Below are positions 17,131 to 25,871 of a DNA stretch of 64,000 nucleotides, in pieces. The position numbers and the translations under genes are program-made. Source of the DNA: Paraburkholderia saeva (GTDB lineage Bacteria > Pseudomonadota > Gammaproteobacteria > Burkholderiales > Burkholderiaceae); NCBI RefSeq assembly GCF_907164555.1, contig NZ_CAJQZC010000010.1, positions 124,001 to 188,000 of the forward strand. The letters are read 5' to 3'. The notes beneath the pieces are model-generated. The model was given only the letters and a program-made list of their open reading frames with translations, searched no databases and was not told where the DNA came from. Within the stretch, counting starts at the first letter, position 1; the number at the start of each line of letters is the position of its first letter.

Positions 17131-19134
17131 TCAGGCGATGAGTCTGATTTTCTGTCTGTCGCGCAACCACGATTCGAATTCCGCGGCGGGCATCGGCCGG
17201 CCATAACGGAACCCCTGCACGTATTCGACGCCGAGTCCTTTCATGAAGACTTCTTCGGCTTCGGTCTCGATCCCTTCGGCGACCACCTTCAGCTCCAGTT
17301 CCTGAGCCACGGCCACCATCGAGCGCACCAGCGCCTGCGCCTTCTTGTCCGCATTGATCGAGCGCACGAAACTGCGGTCGAGCTTGATCACGTCGAGCGG
17401 AATCCGGCCCAGCTGCGACAGCGATGAATAGCCTGTGCCGAAATCGTCGAGATGTACCTGCGCGCCGAGGTTGCGGAATTGCGTGATCAGGTCGATCGCG
17501 GCGGCTTCGTCTTCGATCAGGCAGCTTTCCGTCAACTCCAGATCGACAAGACAGGCATCGAGATTCGCGTGCTCCAGCGCTTCGCCGAAGTGCCGAACCA
17601 CGGCAGTATCCACCAGTTGCCGCGCCGATACGTTGATCGCGACGCGCAGATCGAGTCCCTGCGCCTTCCACGCGGCGGCCTGCATCGCCGCGGTCTGCAT
17701 GACCCAGCGGCCGAGCGGCCCGATCAGGCCCGATTCTTCGGCGTACCGGATGAATTCGTTCGGCTGGATCTGGCCGCGCTCCGGCGAGTTCCAGCGCACC
17801 AGCGCCTCGACGCCCTTGACGGTGCCTGTCGCGAGTTCGATCTTCGGCTGATAGAAGAGGGTGAGCTGGCCTTCGTCGAGGCCGCGCCGCAGGTTCGTAT
17901 CGAGCCACATGTACTCCGCGACCTTGCGGTCCATCTCCGGAGAAAACACGCGGCAGGTGCGCTTGCCTTCGTCTTTCGCGACGTACATCGCGGTGTCGGC
18001 GGAGCGGATGACCGATTCGAGGCTGTCGCCGTGCTCCGGGCACAGCGCGATGCCGATCGAGCAGCCCGTGTACACCTCGACGAGCCCGAGGCTGAACGGC
18101 GTGCGCAGGCGTTCGAGAATGCGCTCAGCGGTTTCTTCCAGTGCGGTGCGGCTCGCGTCGACCGAGAGCACGATGAATTCGTCGCCGCCGAGCCGCGCGA
18201 GCGTGTCGCGGGCATCGAGGCAGCCGCGGATCGCCGACGACACGTCCTGGATCAGCCGGTCGCCGAACACATGGCCGTAGTGGTCGTTGACCTTCTTGAA
18301 GTTGTCGAGATCGAGAAAGAGAATGCCGACCGATTCGCCTTCCTTCGACGATTCGATCGCCTCGCGGATCTGGTCCTGGATGGCATTGCGGTTCGGCAGA
18401 CCGGTGAGCGAATCAGTGTTGGCCAGCTCCGACAGGCGCGCCTGGGCGCGACGTTCTTCGGTGATATCGGTGCCCGAGCAGATCAGGAACTGCTCGTCGA
18501 CACCGCTGCCGCTCTTCACGAACTTGTTGCGGAACACGAACAGACGGTCGCCGTGCACCGTCTTGACGAGTCGCTCGACCTCGTACGACACGCCTCGGTT
18601 GAAAAAGCCGCTGATGTTGAAACTCGACTTCGCGCCATCTTCGGAAGACATGAAGAGCGCCCAGACGTTTTTACCGATCACGTCCTCTTCTTTCATGCCG
18701 GACAGTTCTTCGGCAAGACGGTTGAAGCGCTGGATGCGGCCGGCCTGGTCGAGAATCACGACAAGCGAATTGACTTCCGAGACGACCTGTTCGGCAAACG
18801 ACAGACCGTGCACCAGATCGCGGGCGACGGATTCGGTATCGGAATAGGCCGAAGCCGTGCCGGCCCACGATGCGCTGTTCAGCTTCTTGCCAACGAGATG
18901 CAGACGCAGCGGTTCGCCAAACAGCTGGATATCGAGAATCAGGTTCGAGGTAATGCCGGTCAGGCGGCGGATCTGCGCGGCCTGCGAGAGGGTGAGTGCA
19001 ATGGCGACGTCGGCGGGCCCGGAACCGGTTTCCGCGGTCAACTCCAGCGCATTGCTGTCCTTCGACAGGCGCCAGCATGGGCTGGTCGTGCCGAAGTGCG
19101 CAAAAAGCACCAGATGGTGTTGGTCGTCCTGCAT
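17131..19134 (-). CDS. rpfR: BDSF receptor RpfR (FI-PAS-GGDEF-EAL)
   Basis: Cyclic-di-GMP enzyme of 667 residues that binds BDSF and then lowers c-di-GMP. An N-terminal RpfF-interaction region (about 1-95) is followed by a PAS domain that binds the signal (about 115-225), a GGDEF domain with intact GGDEF at about 316-320, and an EAL domain with intact EAL at about 443-445 and DDFGTG. No RxxD inhibition site precedes GGDEF. I start it at 19134 (MQDDQHH) where GGGGGA precedes the ATG. Both catalytic motifs are intact. Confidence 0.95.
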   Translation of the reverse strand: MQDDQHHLVLFAHFGTTSPCWRLSKDSNALELTAETGSGPADVAIALTLSQAAQIRRLTGITSNLILDIQLFGEPLRLHLVGKKLNSASWAGTASAYSDTESVARDLVHGLSFAEQVVSEVNSLVVILDQAGRIQRFNRLAEELSGMKEEDVIGKNVWALFMSSEDGAKSSFNISGFFNRGVSYEVERLVKTVHGDRLFVFRNKFVKSGSGVDEQFLICSGTDITEERRAQARLSELANTDSLTGLPNRNAIQDQIREAIESSKEGESVGILFLDLDNFKKVNDHYGHVFGDRLIQDVSSAIRGCLDARDTLARLGGDEFIVLSVDASRTALEETAERILERLRTPFSLGLVEVYTGCSIGIALCPEHGDSLESVIRSADTAMYVAKDEGKRTCRVFSPEMDRKVAEYMWLDTNLRRGLDEGQLTLFYQPKIELATGTVKGVEALVRWNSPERGQIQPNEFIRYAEESGLIGPLGRWVMQTAAMQAAAWKAQGLDLRVAINVSARQLVDTAVVRHFGEALEHANLDACLVDLELTESCLIEDEAAAIDLITQFRNLGAQVHLDDFGTGYSSLSQLGRIPLDVIKLDRSFVRSINADKKAQALVRSMVAVAQELELKVVAEGIETEAEEVFMKGLGVEYVQGFRYGRPMPAAEFESWLRDRQKIRLIA

Positions 19135-19375
19135 TGAGTCCCCCGGACAGGCTCCGCCGTCCGGCTCGCTATGGACGCTGGCGAGCGGTCGGGCAGAATT
19201 CGGTCTTCCGTCGAAGATTGGCTTCATTGTATCCAGTTGGACGAATGACGGGATTCGTAACAGGTTAACGACGCGCGAATCCCATTTCTTTAACAGATTT
19301 GCGGGTTGAAAGCCACGCGTAGCGCTGGGAGCGCGCTGTGTGCCGCACTGGAAGCGCCTCAGGCAGCGTGCGATG

Positions 19376-22300
19376 CTACCCGCGCTGTATCAGCGCAATT
19401 CGCATGCGATCGCGTGTTTGGGCGTCGAAATCGGCGAGATAGCCGAACGAACCCGCGATGAGCGTCGCCACCGGCACCCCGTCGCGATAGAGCAGGCGGT
19501 TGCCGCTCACGGCAGGCACCTTGTCGCCTGGCAACAACGTGCCGGCGAGATTCAGCGGGTCCGTCCCGGATACGCTGATAAAAGCACCATCGTTCGCATG
19601 ACGACGTATTTCACGCAGCATGGGAATCGCTTCGGGTAGCGCGAACTGCTCGCCGGCAAGGCCGTTGACGAAGCGGCCGCCGCGCACGAGGCCACGTGCT
19701 TCGAGCTTTTGCAGCGTGCGCAGCAGTTCGCGCCACGGCGGCAGCCAGTCGGCTTCGCGCTCGAGCAGACGCCAGAACACGACGCCGTAGCGGCGCAGCA
19801 GCGTCATCGCGATATGTTCGAGCACGTCGGGATCGGTGGGCGGCGTGCGGCCTGGCGTGGTAGAAACCGCTGCAACGGGCTGCTCGGGTTGCTGCGGGCG
19901 TCGTCGCACCAGCGCCCAGCGCCCCGCGTCGTCCATGCCTCCGATCAGCGCACCTGCGCCACGCGGACGGCGGCTGCCATAGTAGGCGTTGCGCTTCGCA
20001 ACCGGTTTGAGCAGCGCGCGCAAACCCGCAAAGCTGTCGGAGTTCACGAGACCGGCGGCCACCAGTTCGCCGAGCGCGTTCTCCAGTTCGATCTTCAGGC
20101 CGTGAACGTCGCTCAACAGCTCGTCGAAGAACATCGCACCGTGTTCCTTCAGCGCGTCGTACACGTGTTGTGCGCGTGCCGACAACGCGGGCGGCATCGA
20201 CGTATCGACGAGCGTGCTCCAGACATTCACGTTCCGGCGCGGCAACAACACGACCGGCGTACTGCGTACCGGACCGCTGGCGACCTTCGTGCGTTCGGTC
20301 AGGCGCGTCCACACCACCTTGCCGGAACGGCACAGTTCGTCGAGCGCGGTGATCGAATAGTCCTTGAGACGTGCGGGCAGGATGTCTTCTTCCCACGCGC
20401 CCGCGGCAGCCTGAAAGCCCTCGAGCTGGTCGATGATCGCCGCCAGCGCATCGCGTCCTTCGCCACGCGTTTCAGGCGCCATGTGTTGCCACGCGAACAG
20501 AAAGCGCATGAAATCGTGCCGTTCCACCGGTTCGATTTCGCGACGCAGCCGTCTCACCGTATAGCGGTTGATGCGTGCGAGCAGATGCCGTTCGCACCAT
20601 TCTTCTTCGCTTGCGTCGGGCGTGAAGCGGCCGCGCATCACGTAGCCTTCGGCTTCGAGTTGCACCAGCGCCTGCGCCACGCGCGATGCTGGTAGCGCGA
20701 GCGGGCTCGCGATCCGCGTGACGGGCAGCGGTCCGGAACCCGTCATGCGTGCGCGGACGACGTCGGTGATCGCATCGTCTTCTGACCACGTTCCGGTGTA
20801 GCCGCGCGGAGCCTTGAGCACCGGTTGAAGCGGTGCGTCGGGGTAGATCGCACGCAGACACGTGAGGCGTTCGGTGGGCCACCATAGCGCGTCGCCCTGG
20901 CCGGACTGCATGCGCGTTGCGCGTCCGCCCGCGGCGAGCGTATCGAGCCAGGCAGACCAGCCTTCGTTACGCTGCGCTTCCGCTTCGCTGATGCAGGCGA
21001 GACCCGTCAGCGCCTCGTGCATTTCATCGGCGTTGCGTGCCTCGGGCCACGCTTCGCGCCGCACGCTTTCGATCGCCTCGGGATCGAGCGCGCCGAGATC
21101 GTCGGCGGATGCCGGGTCGCTATAACGGCGGTTCATCACAGCCTGCGTGCGGCGCTCCTCGATGGGCGCGTCGTCGAGATAGGCGTAGGGCTTTGCCGTC
21201 AGAATTTCGGCGGCGAGCGGCGAGGGCGCCGGCAGATCACGTGTAACGAGCGTCAGCGTGCCTGCCTCGATACGTCGCAACAGCGCGAGCCAGCCGTCGC
21301 TGTCCATCGCTTCGTGCAGACAGTCGTCGATGGTCTGCTCGACGAGCGGATGCGACGGCACGTCACGTTCGCCGACGATGTTTTCAAGGCACGCCGCCTG
21401 ATCCGGAAACACCGCAGCGAGCAGATCGTCGCTGCGCATGCGCTGGATTTGCGGCGCCGTCTTGCGGCCACCGCTGTAGCGCGGCAGCGCGAGCGCGGTC
21501 GTCGCGTTCCAGCGCCAGCGCACGCCGAAGAGCGGCGCATCGAGCACCGCCTGGATCAGCAGATGCCCGGCGGTATTCGAATGCAGATAGCGCCACACTT
21601 CATCGAGTACGAAGCTGTGGCTGCCTGTCAGAGAAAGAATGATCGCGTCTTCCGTCGCGGCGGCCTGCAATTCGAAATTGAACGTGCGGCAAAAACGCTT
21701 GCGTAGCGCGAGACCCCACGCGCGATTCAGACGGCTGCCAAACGGCGCATGAATGACGAGCTGCGTGCCGCCCGATTCGTCGAAGAAGCGCTCCATCACG
21801 AGGGTGTCCTGCGTCGGCAGTACGCGTAACGCCGAGCGTGCCCGTGCGAGATATTCGACGATCTGCCGCGCGGCAGATTCATCGATACCGATGTGTTCAA
21901 TCAGCCAGCCGATGGCGTGATCGATCTGCGGCGCGAGCGTTTTCGCTTCGGGCTCCGCGAGCGCGATGCCATCACCCGCGGGCACACGGGCGGCGCGAGC
22001 AACGTCTGACGGTTCGGGCGCCGACGCCAGCAGGCGGTCGATCTCGCTGCGCAACCGCGCGACGCCCAGCGACAGTTCGTCGCTACGCCCCGGCGCTTCG
22101 CCAAGCCAGAACGGAATGTTCGGCGACTGTCCGTGCGCGTCTTCCACGCGCACGCGGCCCGTTTCGACGCGCAGGATGCGGTACGACGTATTGCCGAGCT
22201 GGAATACGTCGCCCGCGAGACTCTCGACCGCAAAGTCTTCGTTGATCGTGCCGATGTTGACGCCCTGCGGTTCGAGAATCACGGCGTAGTCCGCGTTCTC

Positions 22301-23860
22301 GGGAATCGTGCCGCCCGACGTGACCGCGACGAGCTTGCTGCCGCGCCGGCCGCGCAGCATGCCGTTCACCGCATCGCGATGAAGGTACGCGCCACGCGCG
22401 CCGTGACGCGTGGTGTAGCCTTCCGCGAGCATGCGCAACACGGCGTCGAACTGTTCGCGCGCCAGCTCCGCGTACGGCGCGGCGCGACGAAAGAGTTCGA
22501 AGAGCGCGTCCTCACTCCATTCCTGGCTTGCCACTTCCGCGGTGATCTGCTGCGCGAGCACATCGAGCGGCGCGCGCGGAATCGTGAGCGCATCGAGTTC
22601 GCCGCGTCGCACGCAGTCGAGGAGTGCCGTGCATTCGATCAGATCGTCGCGCGAAACCGGAAAGAGCCGCCCTTTGGGCATGCCGCCCACCTGGTGCCCC
22701 GAACGTCCCACGCGTTGCAGAAGCGGCGCGATGCCGCGCGGCGAACCCATCTGGCACACGAGATCGACGTCGCCGATATCGATGCCGAGTTCGAGCGAAG
22801 CGGTGGCGATCAACACGCGCAGATCGCCGCGCTTCAGACGCTGCTCCGCGTCGAACCGGTGTTCCTTCGCCATGCTGCCGTGATGCGCGGCCACCGCTTC
22901 CTTGCCGAGCCGTTCGCTTAGATGCCGCGACGCGCGTTCCGCCATGCGCCGCGTATTGACGAAGACGAGCGTCGTGCGATGCAGTGCGACGAGTTCCGCG
23001 AGGCGGTCATAGACGCGCTCCCACACTTCGTTCGGCATCACCGCTTCGAGCGGCACGGGTGGCAACTCCAGCGCGAGATCGCGCGCGCGGACGTGACCGA
23101 CATCGATGATCGCGCAATCGACGGGCGCGGGGTCATCGATTGCCGCGCCGCCGGTCAGAAAGCGCGCGACGGCCGCAATCGGCTTTTGCGTCGCAGAAAG
23201 ACCGATGCGCGGCAGACGTCGTCCGCACAACGCATCGAGCCGTTCGAGGCTGAGCGCGAGATGACTGCCCCGTTTTCCGCCTGCAATTGCATGAATTTCG
23301 TCGACGATGACCGTGCGCACCGTCGACAGCATGCGGCGGCCCGAATCGGAGCCGAGCAGCACGTAGAGCGATTCAGGCGTCGTGACGAGAATGTGCGGCG
23401 CGCGTTTGCGCAAGGCGGTGCGTTCCTGCTGCGTGGTGTCGCCGGTTCGCACGGCGGTGCGGATATCGAGCGCAGGCAGGCCGAGCGCAGCCAGTTCGTT
23501 TGCGATGCCTTCGAGCGGCATCTGCAGGTTGATCCGGATATCGTTCGACAACGCCTTTAACGGCGATACATAGACGACGAGCGTTTCGTCAGGCAGCTCG
23601 CCATCGTTTGCGATGCCTTCCCTGACAAGATCGTCGATGGCCGACAGAAACGCAGTCAGCGTCTTGCCCGAACCGGTCGGCGCGGCAACGAGCGTCGAGC
23701 GGCCGCTACGGATCTGCGGCCAGGCGGCCGCCTGGGCGTCGGTGGGCGCGGGAAATGTCTTGAGAAACCAGCCGGCGACTGCCGGATGAAATCCGGCCAG
23801 CGCACCCGCTGCGGCAGAGGCGGGAGTCATGGAGCCGTAGGTGGGGGCGCGACGTGCCAT
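19376..23860 (-). CDS. lhr: Lhr-type superfamily 2 DEAD/DEAH helicase
   Basis: Very large ATP-dependent 3'-5' helicase of 1494 residues, the usual size of full-length Lhr. Walker A (AAPTGSGKT, about 59-67) and Walker B DEIH (about 187-190) lie in RecA domain 1. Motif [10 protein letters not shown] is in domain 2, followed by the Lhr winged-helix core and the long C-terminal domain seen in bacterial Lhr. Family members unwind RNA:DNA hybrids and are linked to DNA repair. The ribosome binding site is weak, so Met11 is an alternative start. Confidence 0.92.
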   Translation of the reverse strand: MARRAPTYGSMTPASAAAGALAGFHPAVAGWFLKTFPAPTDAQAAAWPQIRSGRSTLVAAPTGSGKTLTAFLSAIDDLVREGIANDGELPDETLVVYVSPLKALSNDIRINLQMPLEGIANELAALGLPALDIRTAVRTGDTTQQERTALRKRAPHILVTTPESLYVLLGSDSGRRMLSTVRTVIVDEIHAIAGGKRGSHLALSLERLDALCGRRLPRIGLSATQKPIAAVARFLTGGAAIDDPAPVDCAIIDVGHVRARDLALELPPVPLEAVMPNEVWERVYDRLAELVALHRTTLVFVNTRRMAERASRHLSERLGKEAVAAHHGSMAKEHRFDAEQRLKRGDLRVLIATASLELGIDIGDVDLVCQMGSPRGIAPLLQRVGRSGHQVGGMPKGRLFPVSRDDLIECTALLDCVRRGELDALTIPRAPLDVLAQQITAEVASQEWSEDALFELFRRAAPYAELAREQFDAVLRMLAEGYTTRHGARGAYLHRDAVNGMLRGRRGSKLVAVTSGGTIPENADYAVILEPQGVNIGTINEDFAVESLAGDVFQLGNTSYRILRVETGRVRVEDAHGQSPNIPFWLGEAPGRSDELSLGVARLRSEIDRLLASAPEPSDVARAARVPAGDGIALAEPEAKTLAPQIDHAIGWLIEHIGIDESAARQIVEYLARARSALRVLPTQDTLVMERFFDESGGTQLVIHAPFGSRLNRAWGLALRKRFCRTFNFELQAAATEDAIILSLTGSHSFVLDEVWRYLHSNTAGHLLIQAVLDAPLFGVRWRWNATTALALPRYSGGRKTAPQIQRMRSDDLLAAVFPDQAACLENIVGERDVPSHPLVEQTIDDCLHEAMDSDGWLALLRRIEAGTLTLVTRDLPAPSPLAAEILTAKPYAYLDDAPIEERRTQAVMNRRYSDPASADDLGALDPEAIESVRREAWPEARNADEMHEALTGLACISEAEAQRNEGWSAWLDTLAAGGRATRMQSGQGDALWWPTERLTCLRAIYPDAPLQPVLKAPRGYTGTWSEDDAITDVVRARMTGSGPLPVTRIASPLALPASRVAQALVQLEAEGYVMRGRFTPDASEEEWCERHLLARINRYTVRRLRREIEPVERHDFMRFLFAWQHMAPETRGEGRDALAAIIDQLEGFQAAAGAWEEDILPARLKDYSITALDELCRSGKVVWTRLTERTKVASGPVRSTPVVLLPRRNVNVWSTLVDTSMPPALSARAQHVYDALKEHGAMFFDELLSDVHGLKIELENALGELVAAGLVNSDSFAGLRALLKPVAKRNAYYGSRRPRGAGALIGGMDDAGRWALVRRRPQQPEQPVAAVSTTPGRTPPTDPDVLEHIAMTLLRRYGVVFWRLLEREADWLPPWRELLRTLQKLEARGLVRGGRFVNGLAGEQFALPEAIPMLREIRRHANDGAFISVSGTDPLNLAGTLLPGDKVPAVSGNRLLYRDGVPVATLIAGSFGYLADFDAQTRDRMRIALIQRG

Positions 23861-23983
23861 TTCCAGAGGGCGGCGGGCACCGTCCGTTTCAGTGGTCGAA
23901 CGGAAAGTCTGGCAGGTTTTCGCGACCCGTGCCAGCGCCGCGAAAACAGGGTGCGGGTGCGGGTCGCGGCCGGCAGCGACGGG

Positions 23984-24751
23984 TTACAGCACGGCGAGCC
24001 AGCCGCCGTCGACGTGGATGATCTGCCCGTTCACGTAGCTCGACGCAGCCGACGAAAGATACACCGCCGTGCCGACGAGTTCGTCCGGTTTGCCCCAGCG
24101 GCCCGAAGGGTTGCTGCTTTTGACCCATGCGTCGAATTCCGCGTTTTCGACCAGCGGCGCATTCATGTCGGTGAGGATGTAGCCCGGACCGATCGCGTTC
24201 GCCTGAATGTCGAACGCGGCCCATTCGGCGCTCATCGCACGCGTGAGCATCCTGATACCGCCTTTCGCGGCGGTATAGGCGCCGACCGTGGCGCGCGCGC
24301 CTTCGCTCGTCAGGGAGCCGATGTTGATGATCTTGCCGCCGCTACGCCGCGCGATCATGCGCTGCGCCGCCTCTTTCGCGACGATGAACGCGCTTGTGAG
24401 ATTCGTGTCGATCACGCGCTGCCAGTCAGACAGTTCAAGTTCGACGAGCGGCTTGCGAAACTGGATGCCTGCGTTGTTGATCAGGATATCGACGTGAACG
24501 TTGTCGCGATCCCATTGCGCGAACGCTTCGCCTACCGCGCGTTCGTCGGTCACATCGAAGGCGCGACCGCGTACGCGCAGGCCGTTTGCCGCGAGCTTCG
24601 CGACGGCGGCATTCACCGTATCCTCGCGTGTCCCGTTCAGGATGACTTCGGCGCCGGCTGTCGCGAGCCCTTCGGCAAGCGCAAAACCAATGCCACGGAC
24701 CGAGCCTGTCACAAGCGCCGTGCGTCCGGTCAGATCAAATAAACGCGACAT
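23984..24751 (-). CDS. idnO: SDR oxidoreductase, gluconate 5-dehydrogenase (IdnO) type
   Basis: NAD(P)-dependent short-chain reductase of 255 residues. Cofactor motif TGSVRGIG, then INNAGIQ, catalytic Ser in INIGSL and Tyr/Lys in YTAAKGG are all present. Start taken at 24751 (MSRLFDLTGRTALVTG), the position usual for the family. It sits 79 bases after the L-idonate 5-dehydrogenase-like gene, which supports a 5-ketogluconate reductase role. Exact sugar acid is inferred. Confidence 0.85.
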   Translation of the reverse strand: MSRLFDLTGRTALVTGSVRGIGFALAEGLATAGAEVILNGTREDTVNAAVAKLAANGLRVRGRAFDVTDERAVGEAFAQWDRDNVHVDILINNAGIQFRKPLVELELSDWQRVIDTNLTSAFIVAKEAAQRMIARRSGGKIINIGSLTSEGARATVGAYTAAKGGIRMLTRAMSAEWAAFDIQANAIGPGYILTDMNAPLVENAEFDAWVKSSNPSGRWGKPDELVGTAVYLSSAASSYVNGQIIHVDGGWLAVL

Positions 24752-24830
24752 GGAGTCAAATCCAGAGAAAAGTTGTGTTGAGCATGAGGCATGACTGCCA
24801 GGCGTTTCTGCCAGGTGTGACTGCGGGGCC

Positions 24831-25868
24831 TTACTGAAAATCCAGAATGACCTTGACGGCTTTTTCCGGATCGCTTGCAATGTTGAACGCGAGCGTTGCA
24901 TCGCGCCAGGAGAACGCGTCGGAGATTAGCGGCTTGACGTCGACGAGACCCTTGCTCAGCAATTCGACCGCCATCGCGAATTCTTCGTGAAAGCGGAACG
25001 CGCCGCGCAATTCCAGCTCTTTCGCGACGATGACGTTCATGGGCAGCGAGACGTCGCCCCCAAGGCCGACCTGCACGACTACGCAGCGTGGACGCAGCGC
25101 ATCGATCACGCCGCGCAGCGCCGCCGCGCTGCCGCTCGCCTCGAACAGTACGTCGAACGTGCCTTTTTCCGCGCCAAAACGCGTCATTGCACCGGGCAGG
25201 CTGGCGAGACTGATCACTTCATCGGCGCCGAGACGCCGCGCTGCCTCGAGTCGCAGCGCACTGGCGTCGACCGCGACGATATGGGCCGCGCCCGCGCGCC
25301 GCGCGGCCGCCACGATCAGCGCGCCGATCGGGCCGCACCCGGTCACGAGCACCTGCTTGCCAAGTAACGGCCCCGCACGCCGCACGGCGTGCAGCGCAAC
25401 CGAAAACGGCTCGGCGAGGGCGATCTCGCCCGAACTCAACGAACCTGAAACGACATGCGCCTGGGCACAATCGATCACGATCTCCTGGCGAAACGCGCCC
25501 TGCACATGCGGCGTGCGCATCGCGCTACCGTAAAAGCGCATGTCGAGACAGTGATTCTGCAAACCCTGCTGGCAATAACGGCAGCGGCTGCACGGCCGGC
25601 TTGGGCTGATCGCGACCCGCGTGCCCACCGGTATGTCGTTTTCCGCGCCCGCGCCGACGCCGGTCACGATGCCGCACACTTCATGGCCGAGCACCATCGG
25701 CTCGCTGATGCGTACCGTGCCGAATCCGCCGTGATTGAAGTAATGCAGATCCGATCCGCAGATTCCACCGGCCAGCACGCGGACCGTCAACTGGTCGGCC
25801 TCCCGCGAGGGCGTTTCGACTTCTTCGATCCGGAGGTCTTTGGGGGCATGAATGACGAGCGCTTGCAT
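24831..25868 (-). CDS. idnD: zinc alcohol dehydrogenase, L-idonate 5-dehydrogenase type
   Basis: Medium-chain dehydrogenase of 345 residues. Catalytic zinc ligands are in GGICGSDLHYF and LGHEVCG; the structural zinc uses the Cys cluster in SRPCSRCRYCQQGLQNHC. The Rossmann motif is TGCGPIGAL. With the IdnO-like gene it would convert L-idonate to gluconate via 5-ketogluconate. The start codon lies only a few bases after the stop of the large regulator gene, so the three genes are probably one transcript. Confidence 0.87.
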   Translation of the reverse strand: MQALVIHAPKDLRIEEVETPSREADQLTVRVLAGGICGSDLHYFNHGGFGTVRISEPMVLGHEVCGIVTGVGAGAENDIPVGTRVAISPSRPCSRCRYCQQGLQNHCLDMRFYGSAMRTPHVQGAFRQEIVIDCAQAHVVSGSLSSGEIALAEPFSVALHAVRRAGPLLGKQVLVTGCGPIGALIVAAARRAGAAHIVAVDASALRLEAARRLGADEVISLASLPGAMTRFGAEKGTFDVLFEASGSAAALRGVIDALRPRCVVVQVGLGGDVSLPMNVIVAKELELRGAFRFHEEFAMAVELLSKGLVDVKPLISDAFSWRDATLAFNIASDPEKAVKVILDFQ

Positions 25869-25871
25869 GGC

